NCBI GenBank assembly: GCA_017475045.1
Contig: JAFVGH010000122.1
Location: forward strand, 1 to 48,263
Direction of reading: 5' to 3'
DNA from: Fibrobacter sp.
GTDB taxonomy: Bacteria > Fibrobacterota > Fibrobacteria > Fibrobacterales > Fibrobacteraceae
Length of the DNA: 48,263 nt
Part shown: positions 26,084 to 35,399 of the stretch, in pieces
Layout: every line of letters begins with the position of its first letter
Numbering within the stretch: position 1 is the first letter of the stretch
The notes under the pieces: model-generated
Databases searched by the model: none
What the model was told of the DNA's origin: nothing
Seen by the model: only the letters and a program-made list of their open reading frames with translations
Made by a program: the position numbers and the translations under genes

Positions 26084-27283
26084 CTAGTTGTCGGCGAGCT
26101 GGATCTTTAGGCGGCTTCGGTACACGTCGCCATCGGCGGAAGCTGTATATTCATAACGCCCCGCATACAGAATCTCCAGACGTTTCTGGAAGGTCGAAAG
26201 CCCGAGGCCACTCGCCTTTCGGGGAGACTTGGACACCTTCGGGAAATTGGAATTTTCCGTTTCCAAAACAAGTTCGTCGCCCTGTTGCCTGATGGTAATA
26301 TGGGCAAAACTTTTCCCCTTGGGGTTCTTGCTGTGCTTCAAGGCATTTTCCACCAGGGGCATGGCAATCAAGGGCGCCACCGGAGTTTGCGGGTCTTCCA
26401 TTTCCACATCGAATCGGTAATCGAAGCTGTCGTCTAGCCGGAGTTTTTCCAGGTTCCCATACATCCGCAAAATTTCCACATCTTCTTCCAGAGGTATCGC
26501 GTCGTCAGCTGTCTGGTACAGGGTTACTCGCAAAAGTTTCGAAAGCTCCGTCATAGATTTTTCCGCCCGCTTGGAATCTATGGAAATCAGCGCTGTTATG
26601 TTGTTCAAGGTATTGAACAGAAAGTGGGGCGAAAGCTGGTTTTTCAAAAATTCCAGTTCATATTGCAAACGGCTGCGTTTCTGTTCCCTGACCACAAAAC
26701 CGCGTAGGATTTGCGCCGATATAAGGCGGTAAAACACGCAGATGACACAAACTAGGCAAACCAGTACAACAAAGGAAAAGACGGTCCAATAGCTGAAATG
26801 TCCCTTTACCGAAGAGAACATGTAGGAATTGAAAAAGTAATTTGCTCCCTGATCGGGAGCCCTGTCTATCAAAAAAAACACCACTTCTCGCAAGAAACAG
26901 GTTACCAAAATAACGACAGCATTGTATACAAAGTAAATTCCATAATGCTTATTGAGAATGTAATTAGGAACGAGAAAATTGAGGTTAAGGCCGAACACCC
27001 CGATACACATCAGCACGGGGAAATAAAAATTCATGAGTTCTCGCCAGTCCAAACCGATTACCGAACGGGTAACCGGATCCCCGATGTAGAGCATGGGAAA
27101 AATCAGGATAAAGAGAAATATGAGTATCTGGGGCACGTAGGCCGGGACAGGGAAAGACAATTTTTCCTCCTGTTCCAGGATTTCACGAATTTTTTTCTCG
27201 TATCGATCGAAATCCCTTTCCTGGGCCCCCTGCCACCTCTGTCGAAGCTTGAAAATGGAAATTTTGCTTTTTTCTGGTTCCAT
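26084..27283 (-). CDS. LytS/YehU-type sensor histidine kinase
   Basis: Membrane histidine kinase of 399 residues. A basic cytoplasmic N-terminus is followed by four membrane segments (about residues 45-205). Next comes the His_kinase (PF06580) block QLSPHFLFNTLNNITALI with the phospho-accepting histidine, then an ATPase domain with LVENALKHSKNPKGKS (N box) and KASGLGLSTFQKRLEILY (G box). Kinases of this class usually pair with a LytTR response regulator, but none is in the window. A TATTTT box ends 7 bases before the ATG, suggesting a leaderless mRNA. It converges with the XPB gene, 4 bases apart. Confidence 0.9.
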   Translation of the reverse strand: MEPEKSKISIFKLRQRWQGAQERDFDRYEKKIREILEQEEKLSFPVPAYVPQILIFLFILIFPMLYIGDPVTRSVIGLDWRELMNFYFPVLMCIGVFGLNLNFLVPNYILNKHYGIYFVYNAVVILVTCFLREVVFFLIDRAPDQGANYFFNSYMFSSVKGHFSYWTVFSFVVLVCLVCVICVFYRLISAQILRGFVVREQKRSRLQYELEFLKNQLSPHFLFNTLNNITALISIDSKRAEKSMTELSKLLRVTLYQTADDAIPLEEDVEILRMYGNLEKLRLDDSFDYRFDVEMEDPQTPVAPLIAMPLVENALKHSKNPKGKSFAHITIRQQGDELVLETENSNFPKVSKSPRKASGLGLSTFQKRLEILYAGRYEYTASADGDVYRSRLKIQLADN

Positions 27284-27410
27284 AATGACAAAAATAGGTC
27301 CAAAAAGGCCCCTATTAAAGGCCGAAATGACAAATTTATGACAAAAAAGCGGTTTTTCCCGACAAAAATCAAATTAAACTTTTGCAAGGACAGGGGTACT
27401 TCCTGACACT

Positions 27411-27440
27411 TTGAAACGGAGACGGAGGTAGATTTATAAG
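27411..27440 (+). promoter_or_regulatory. Probable promoter of the sigma factor gene
   Basis: TTGAAA (27411-27416), an 18-bp spacer and TATAAG (27435-27440) lie 20 bases before the sigma factor ATG. The AAAAGGA ribosome site lies in between. Confidence 0.45.
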
Positions 27441-27460
27441 CGTAAAGAAAAGGATCTACC

Positions 27461-28315
27461 ATGAACGCCGCTACCTACACTCGTGATGAAAGAAGTACTT
27501 ATTTTCAGTATCTGGAAGATATTTCTTCTATTCCCCTGCTGACCCCGGCCGAAGAAAAGGTGCTGATCAAGAAGGTCAAGGAAGGTAGCCGCGAGGCTTT
27601 GGATTTGTTGGTCAAATCCAACCTGCGTTTCGTGGTGAACATCGCAAACCTATACAAGGGCCAAGGGCTGGAAGTGGGTGAACTTATCAGCGAAGGCAAC
27701 ATGGGCCTTATCGAGGCCGCCCGCCGTTTTGACCCCAGTCAAAAAATCAAGTTTATCAGCTACGCCGTATGGTGGGTTCGTCAGAACATCACCCGCGCCA
27801 TCGCCGAAAAAGGCCGTATGGTCCGCATCAGCGCCGAAAAGGAACTGATCCTGCGCCGTTTCAACAAGAAGGGTGGCAAGCTCAAGCAGGTCGTAGGCGG
27901 AAGCTACATTTTAGACAGCGATAGCCTGGAAGGCGTTTCCAAATACAAGGGCGACGCCATCAACAAGGTTCTGATGATGGGCAACCGCACTTCTTCTCTG
28001 GAAGCCCCCGTCGGTGAAGACGGAGAGTCCACCTTGGGCGACTGCATCGCCTCTAACGATTTCCGCACCGAAGACCTGGCCGAAAAGAACAACCGCCGCG
28101 AAGTTTTCGAAAAAGTTTTGAACAAGAACCTGGACAAGCAAGAACGCGATATCCTCAAGCTCTATTTCGGCTTCAAGATGGACAGCGACCTGAACCTGAA
28201 AGAAATTTCCCCCATGGTGAAACTCTCCAAGGAACGCGTCCGCCAGCTCAAGGAAAGCGCCCTTGCAAAGCTCCGGAACGACCGCATCCAGAAAATCCTG
28301 GACGAAGCGGCATAA
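27461..28315 (+). CDS. RNA polymerase sigma-70 factor, RpoD/SigA family
   Basis: Directs RNA polymerase to promoters. At 284 residues it lacks region 1.1, like the short primary sigma factors of Bacteroidetes. Region 1.2 holds YLEDISSIPLLTPAEE. Region 2 holds NLRFVVNIANLYKGQGLEVG and FDPSQKIKFISYAVWWVRQ, the -10 melting and recognition helix. Region 3 carries an unusual Gly/Lys-rich stretch (about 127-150, FNKKGGKLKQVVGG). Region 4 ends SKERVRQLKESALAKLRN, the -35 helix. Whether it is the primary or an alternative sigma factor cannot be decided here. A strong ribosome site (AAAGGA) and a terminator frame a monocistronic unit. Confidence 0.92.
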   Translation: MNAATYTRDERSTYFQYLEDISSIPLLTPAEEKVLIKKVKEGSREALDLLVKSNLRFVVNIANLYKGQGLEVGELISEGNMGLIEAARRFDPSQKIKFISYAVWWVRQNITRAIAEKGRMVRISAEKELILRRFNKKGGKLKQVVGGSYILDSDSLEGVSKYKGDAINKVLMMGNRTSSLEAPVGEDGESTLGDCIASNDFRTEDLAEKNNRREVFEKVLNKNLDKQERDILKLYFGFKMDSDLNLKEISPMVKLSKERVRQLKESALAKLRNDRIQKILDEAA

Positions 28316-28343
28316 AAGTTTTTCTCCTCTCTCTCCTATTACC

Positions 28344-28372
28344 AAAAACCGGCCTTTATGGCCGGTTTTTTC
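28344..28372 (+). terminator. Rho-independent terminator after the sigma factor
   Basis: AAAACCGGCC and GGCCGGTTTT around TTTAT, with a T-run. It lies 29 bases after the stop. Confidence 0.92.
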
Positions 28373-28418
28373 CGTTTTTGGGGCAAAGTTTCGCCCTAAG
28401 AAATTGTATCTTTTGACC

Positions 28419-30230
28419 ATGACTATCAGTAGCTCGATTTTGCGCAAAGCATTTGTCCTTACCTTGGCCACCCTGGGCCTAGCCACGGCTGCCGAAAAGG
28501 CCACCCCGCCGGGAGACTTTTACGACGAAGTATCTAGGCTGAACAAGGTCTTTTCTGAAGTAAACCGCAAGTACGTGGAAGACGTAAACCCCACGGAACT
28601 CACCGATGCCGCCTTGAACGGTATCCGGAACATCTTGGACCCCCATACCACCGTATTCACCCCCAAGGACTACGAGGGGCTTAAAGTTTCCATGGAAGGA
28701 AAGTTCGGTGGCGTGGGTATCACCATCAGCCTACGTGACAATATCCTCACCGTGATTTCGCCCCTCTCCGGAACCCCGGCCTTCAGACTTGGCATCCGCG
28801 CCGGCGACCGCATCCGTAAAATCGACGGCAAGGACACCAAGGGTCTTTCCCTGGACGACGCCGTAAGCAAACTCCGTGGAAAAATCGGCACCGACGTGAC
28901 CGTATCCATCGAGCGTGAAGGCGTACCCGAGTTGATGGACTTTACCATTACCAGAGCTGAAATCGTGGTGCACGCTGTCCCATACTACGGCATGGTCAGT
29001 AACGATATCGGCTATATCAAGCTTGCCACCTTTAGCGACAAGACCCTGAGCGATGTGGAAAACGCCATAAAGAGCCTACAGAAGCAGGGCATGAAAAAGC
29101 TGATCCTGGACATGCGCTATAACCCCGGTGGGCTTTTGAACCAGGCTATCGAAATTAGCGAGCTGTTCCTGAAGCGCGGCAACGTGATTGTGAGCACCAA
29201 GGGCCGCACCCAGAAGACCGAGAGCCACGCCCGCAAAGATGGCATGGTGAAGCCCGATATGCCCATAGTGGTACTTGTGAACCAAGGTTCTGCCAGTGCC
29301 GCCGAAATCGTGTCCGGTGCCCTACAGGACTGGGACCGCGCCTTGATTATCGGAAAGACATCCTTCGGTAAGGGTTCTGTGCAGACCATTTTCCCGCTGG
29401 ACAATCAAGGGAATGCCCTGAAGCTTACCACAGCCTTCTACTACCTGCCCTTCGGACGCTGCATCAACAAACCCGAAAACGGCATCAAGGGTCTGAAGAT
29501 TATGGAAGACGAATACGCCGAAGGCGAAGAGGGCGAAGCCAAGGCCGATTCTACAAAGAAGGACACCGCCAAGGTGGACACCTTCTACACCAACAACGGA
29601 CGCATGATGTTTGGCGGTGGCGGAATCACCCCCGATGTGGACGTGGATCTTTCGCCTATGCCCTGGGTTGTCCAGGTGCAGGAACGCATGGCCATGTACT
29701 TCAAGTTTGCAGTGAAGGTGCGCCCGGGTCTCGACAAGTCCGGAGTCAAGATGGATGCCTCCTGGGAAGTCCCCGACTCCCTGTACACCCAGTTCAAGGA
29801 ATTCTGCCTGAAAGACACCAACTTCATGAAGGTGAAGAGCAACGCCCTGGTGGGGGTGGACCAGCTGGAAAAGAGCATTATCCAGGAACAGAACTACATG
29901 GGTGACAGCTCCAAGACCATTACGGACACCACCCTGGCCGCACGCCTTGCCAGCATGAAGAGCGCTCTGGAAGAAAGGCGCGAAGCCCAGTTCGACGAGA
30001 ACAAGGAATACATCAAGGACGGCATCAAGCGTGAACTGCTGACTGCCATGGTGAACGACTCCGTAAGCACCGCGTTCTCCCTGAAGCGCGACGAGCAGTT
30101 GAAAGAGGCCATCAAGTACCTGAGCGACATGAACCTCTTCAAAAAGGCTATGGCGGCCCCCACCAAGAAACAACCTGAAGCCAAGGCCGCTGCAAAGCCT
30201 GCCACCAAGGACAACAAGAAAAAGAAGTAG
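28419..30230 (+). CDS. S41 family C-terminal processing peptidase
   Basis: Periplasmic serine protease of 603 residues (CtpA/Prc type). I use the ATG at 28419 because it gives a signal peptide (KAFVLTLATLGLATAAE), and the longer frame runs through the previous gene's terminator. A PDZ domain spans about 90-170 (GGVGITISLRDN, GIRAGDRIRKIDG). The S41 core has MRYNPGGLLNQAIEISELF, then NQGSASAAEIVSGAL with the catalytic serine and GKTSFGKGSVQT with the catalytic lysine. The C-terminal 200 residues are charged and end in a Lys-rich tail. A TATCTT box ends 6 bases before the ATG. The MlaE gene follows closely. Confidence 0.93.
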   Translation: MTISSSILRKAFVLTLATLGLATAAEKATPPGDFYDEVSRLNKVFSEVNRKYVEDVNPTELTDAALNGIRNILDPHTTVFTPKDYEGLKVSMEGKFGGVGITISLRDNILTVISPLSGTPAFRLGIRAGDRIRKIDGKDTKGLSLDDAVSKLRGKIGTDVTVSIEREGVPELMDFTITRAEIVVHAVPYYGMVSNDIGYIKLATFSDKTLSDVENAIKSLQKQGMKKLILDMRYNPGGLLNQAIEISELFLKRGNVIVSTKGRTQKTESHARKDGMVKPDMPIVVLVNQGSASAAEIVSGALQDWDRALIIGKTSFGKGSVQTIFPLDNQGNALKLTTAFYYLPFGRCINKPENGIKGLKIMEDEYAEGEEGEAKADSTKKDTAKVDTFYTNNGRMMFGGGGITPDVDVDLSPMPWVVQVQERMAMYFKFAVKVRPGLDKSGVKMDASWEVPDSLYTQFKEFCLKDTNFMKVKSNALVGVDQLEKSIIQEQNYMGDSSKTITDTTLAARLASMKSALEERREAQFDENKEYIKDGIKRELLTAMVNDSVSTAFSLKRDEQLKEAIKYLSDMNLFKKAMAAPTKKQPEAKAAAKPATKDNKKKK

Positions 30231-30246
30231 GGACTAATTGATTGCA

Positions 30247-31023
30247 ATGATGAACAGCGCCGCCGATTCCTTGGGACACTTCGTCCGAAGGTTTTTCAGC
30301 AAAGTCATTAGCTACATCAAGTTCGTGTGGGAGCTGTTCAAGAACATTCCCGGTGCTTTCTCTAATTTCCACACCACCGTAGAACAGATGCAGGTGGTGG
30401 GCATTACCAGCATCCCTGTGGTATTCGCAGCGTCCATGGCCACGGGCGCTATCATGTCGTGGCAGCTGGCTTACCAGTTCGGCGACATGATCCCCATGAT
30501 GTTCGTGGGCATGGCTGTGGGAAAATCTGTGATGGTGGAGCTTTGCCCCATTCTCACCGCGATGGTGCTGGCGGGCCGTATTGGCGCCTCCATGTGCTCG
30601 GAGCTTGGAACCATGGCGGTGACCGAACAGCTGGATGCCTACAAGGTACTGGGACTTAGTCCCTTCAAGTTCCTGCTGGCTCCACGCCTTATCGCCACCG
30701 TCATTATGCTGCCGGTACTGACCATTATCAGTATCTTCATCGGTATCGTAGGCGGCTACGAAGTGGCCCACCTGTACAAGGAAGTCTCGTGGTCCGTGTT
30801 CTTCTACGGCGTGCGCATGTTCTACCACAACTGGGACTTGGTGGTTGGCCTTATCAAGGCTACCCTTTACGGATTCTTTATTTCTAGCTACGCCTGCTTC
30901 TTTGGCTATTACACCCACAGTGGTGCAGAAGGCGTGGGCAAGAGCACCAAGGCCACCGTGGTGGCCGGCATGACCAGCATTCTGATTGGCGGATTCACCC
31001 TGTCCAAGTTGTTGCTGGTGTAG
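30247..31023 (+). CDS. mlaE: MlaE-type ABC transporter permease
   Basis: Inner-membrane permease of the MlaE/YrbE family, which moves phospholipids or other lipids between inner and outer membranes. It has about 258 residues and five or six membrane segments. Marks are GITSIPVVFAASMATGAIMSWQ, MVLAGRIGASMCSELGTMAVTEQLDA and the Gly-rich end GAEGVGKSTKATVVAGM. The frame also has an upstream TTG (30238) and two adjacent ATGs (30247, 30250), so the exact start is uncertain. It lies in a run after the protease gene. The partner ATPase (MlaF) and MCE protein (MlaD) are not in this window. Confidence 0.9.
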   Translation: MMNSAADSLGHFVRRFFSKVISYIKFVWELFKNIPGAFSNFHTTVEQMQVVGITSIPVVFAASMATGAIMSWQLAYQFGDMIPMMFVGMAVGKSVMVELCPILTAMVLAGRIGASMCSELGTMAVTEQLDAYKVLGLSPFKFLLAPRLIATVIMLPVLTIISIFIGIVGGYEVAHLYKEVSWSVFFYGVRMFYHNWDLVVGLIKATLYGFFISSYACFFGYYTHSGAEGVGKSTKATVVAGMTSILIGGFTLSKLLLV

Positions 31024-31028
31024 TTTCC

Positions 31029-31349
31029 ATGGCCTTTACAAAACGCAAGAGAAAAGAATTTACCGGCCACAAGGTCGTGGACGTAGAGCTGCTTGTTGAC
31101 CGCGTGCTGGAGAAGTTCAAGCTGGCCGACGAGATGCAATTCCAGAGCCTTTCGGAACGGTTTCGGGAGGTAGTGGGAGACCTGATTTTTCCCCATGTAA
31201 AACCTGTTGAAATCAAGAAGGGAATTCTCTCTCTAAAGGTGGACAATTCCGCCTGGAAAAGCGAGTTGTTCCTTCAAAAAAAAGCTATAATTGACAAGTG
31301 TAATTTAATGCTCGGAAGCCCTGTAATCCAGGGCATCCGCTTTGTGTAG
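31029..31349 (+). CDS. DciA-like protein (DUF721)
   Basis: The 106-residue protein matches the DUF721/DciA pattern: an RFREVVGDLIFPHVKPVEIKKG segment, then LSLKVDNSAWKSELFLQKK and an end IQGIRFV. DciA proteins load the replicative helicase in many bacteria that lack DnaC, and the gene commonly sits beside gyrB or recF, as here (35 bases before gyrB). The usual first tryptophan of the family is replaced by phenylalanine (RFREVVG). It follows mlaE by 5 bases. Function is by family and synteny. Confidence 0.82.
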   Translation: MAFTKRKRKEFTGHKVVDVELLVDRVLEKFKLADEMQFQSLSERFREVVGDLIFPHVKPVEIKKGILSLKVDNSAWKSELFLQKKAIIDKCNLMLGSPVIQGIRFV

Positions 31350-31354
31350 TTTAG

Positions 31355-33325
<1,971 letters not shown>

Positions 33326-33328
33326 ACC

Positions 33329-34333
33329 ATGAACCCGACGAAGGCCGATTTTCAAAGCGTCTTAGGACAGGCCCGCGAGCTGGTCAAGGATCAGCTTGCG
33401 CTTACCGAGCAGGTCATTTTGGACGTGGCGAAGAATGCTCCCGCCGGAATTTCGGACAGGCTTGCCACCCTTTTCCAGAAGAAGGGAAAGCGTATCCGTT
33501 CTACCCTGCTTTGCCTTATCGCCAACTGCGGAAAGAATCCGGCTGACATTGACCGTGTGGCACACGCCTGCGCGGGTATTGAGTTGTTACATTCTGCAAG
33601 CTTGGTTCACGACGACATCATCGATGACACCGAAGTCCGGCGTGGGCAAAAGACGGCCCACAAGGAATGGGGCACCCAGGTAGCCGTGCTTATCGGCGAC
33701 TATGTGCTTTCTCAGTCTATGCAAACTGTTATTGAGGAGCCGGAACGGAACATTCCTGTGATACTTTCCAAGGCGGCAGACCAGCTGATCGCTGGCGAAA
33801 TTTTAGAGCTGGACCACTGCGGCGACATGGAGCTTTCCTTCGAAACCTATAACCGGATTATCGACGGAAAGACGGCGGCCCTCATTGACGCCGCTGCACG
33901 AATCGGCGCCATTCTGGCCGGATTCGAAAAGCCTCTGGTAGACAAGTGCGCTGAAATGGGCAGCCACTTCGGCATTGCCTTCCAGATTATCGACGACCTG
34001 CTGGATTACGGCTATGGTTCTAAGAATCTGGACAAGGCCAAGTTTACCGACCTTTCCAACGGGCTGATTACGCTGCCCCTGCTGTACTATTTTGGCAGCT
34101 GCAATCCTGATGAGCGTACTGAAATGGAAGCCCTGATCAAGCGAGCCTCCGAAGACAGCGTTCCCGAGCAGATTATGCAGAAGCTAAGCGAAAAGGGAGC
34201 TTTTGACAAGGCCAAGGCCACGGCTCAGGATCATCTGGAAAAGGCCCTGGAAATTGCGCAGACGCTTCCCAACGGTAAATTTACCGACGAGATTGTCGCC
34301 ATGTTTGCAAGCATGAGCGACCGCGGAAATTAA
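33329..34333 (+). CDS. Polyprenyl (octaprenyl-type) diphosphate synthase
   Basis: Extends farnesyl diphosphate with isopentenyl units to make the prenyl tail of quinones or a related carrier. The 334 residues include both aspartate-rich metal sites: first VHDDIIDDTEVRRGQ (about residue 96) and second FQIIDDLLDYGYG (about residue 220). GKRIRSTLLCL near the N-terminus and GDYVLSQS match trans-prenyltransferases such as IspB/HepT. Chain length cannot be told from sequence alone. It follows gyrB by 3 bases, so it is probably expressed with it. It converges with corA. Confidence 0.92.
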   Translation: MNPTKADFQSVLGQARELVKDQLALTEQVILDVAKNAPAGISDRLATLFQKKGKRIRSTLLCLIANCGKNPADIDRVAHACAGIELLHSASLVHDDIIDDTEVRRGQKTAHKEWGTQVAVLIGDYVLSQSMQTVIEEPERNIPVILSKAADQLIAGEILELDHCGDMELSFETYNRIIDGKTAALIDAAARIGAILAGFEKPLVDKCAEMGSHFGIAFQIIDDLLDYGYGSKNLDKAKFTDLSNGLITLPLLYYFGSCNPDERTEMEALIKRASEDSVPEQIMQKLSEKGAFDKAKATAQDHLEKALEIAQTLPNGKFTDEIVAMFASMSDRGN

Positions 34334-34342
34334 GCGTTCGCA

Positions 34343-35275
34343 CTATTTACGGCGCATCCAGAATCCGAGAAAAAGCACCACGGACAGGATACATACGGCA
34401 ATAATCGCCCAGAACGTAGCCGGAGAACCGACCACGGCATCGCCGTTCATGCCAAAGGGCAACTGAACGTTCATTCCAAACAAACTTGCGAAGAACGTCG
34501 GGAGCGAAATAGAAATCGTCACGATGGTCAAGTTCTTCATCAGGCTGTTCACGTTATTGTTGATAACGCTTGCGCGGGCATCCATCATAGACGTCAAAAT
34601 GTTGGCGTAGATGTTGGCCTGTTGTAGGCTCTGCCCGTTCTCAATCTGAATATCTTCTAGCAGTTCCCGTTCGGCTTCGGTCCAGTTCAGACTGCGGCCC
34701 ATCTGGAGTTTCTTCAAAAGCGTATCGTTGCTGTTTAATGCGCTCACGTAGTAAATCAAGCCCTTGTTCAAGCTGAACATGGAAAGCAAGTACTTGTTCT
34801 CCATGGAGGTGTTGAGCCGCTGTTCCAAGTCGTCGTTAATACGGTTGATAATCTTCAAATGCTCGTTGAAGTGGTAGATGGCGTAACTCAATACCCTAAG
34901 CACAAAGGTATTCAGACTGTCAATCTTAGAGAACCGCTTCTCATCCATCACCGGAATGTCGCTATCGGTCAACAACAGCACCCAGTCCTTGAAGATGAAG
35001 ATACCGAAGGATTCCACCCGGAACTGGAAGTTGTCGGCAGCGGAATAGTTCTTGGGCTTCTTAAACACGATGGTGGTAAAGTCGTCATCGTATTCGATAC
35101 GGGAAAGCTCGTCAGAGTCGAATGCGGAAGCGATGGTATGTTCGGTGATCTCGTATTCCTTGACCAGGACGCTACGCTGTTCCTGGCTGAGGGAGCCCAT
35201 CATCACGATGTCTGCTGCATCTTCACTCGGTGCCACCGCCAGACGACCCGATTCGATCTTGTAATACTTGAGCAT
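34343..35275 (-). CDS. corA: CorA family magnesium/metal transporter
   Basis: The 310-residue protein has a large cytoplasmic N-terminal domain, a long helix region (about 130-245) and two C-terminal membrane helices joined by the family signature GMN (LFGMNVQLPFGMNGD). The tail is short and basic (FWMRRK). This is the standard CorA pentameric channel layout for Mg(II), with Co(II) or Ni(II) as alternatives. The ATG has GGGGGC upstream and a TATATT box further up, so this gene has a leader. Upstream lies the bidirectional terminator that ends secDF. Confidence 0.92.
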   Translation of the reverse strand: MLKYYKIESGRLAVAPSEDAADIVMMGSLSQEQRSVLVKEYEITEHTIASAFDSDELSRIEYDDDFTTIVFKKPKNYSAADNFQFRVESFGIFIFKDWVLLLTDSDIPVMDEKRFSKIDSLNTFVLRVLSYAIYHFNEHLKIINRINDDLEQRLNTSMENKYLLSMFSLNKGLIYYVSALNSNDTLLKKLQMGRSLNWTEAERELLEDIQIENGQSLQQANIYANILTSMMDARASVINNNVNSLMKNLTIVTISISLPTFFASLFGMNVQLPFGMNGDAVVGSPATFWAIIAVCILSVVLFLGFWMRRK

Positions 35276-35350
35276 AGGCGCCCCCTTTATCGAACGGGGT
35301 AAATATAGTAATTAGCGGGCCATAAGCTATAAAGAGAATAAAGATATAAG

Positions 35351-35380
35351 AAAAAAGCCTCGGCATTGCCGAGGCTTTTT
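35351..35380. terminator. Bidirectional Rho-independent terminator
   Basis: AAAAAGCCTCGGC-AT-GCCGAGGCTTTTT is symmetric, with T-runs on both strands. It ends secDF on the minus strand, 20 bases after its stop. Confidence 0.92.
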
Positions 35381-35399
35381 AATACTTATTTGTAGTAAA

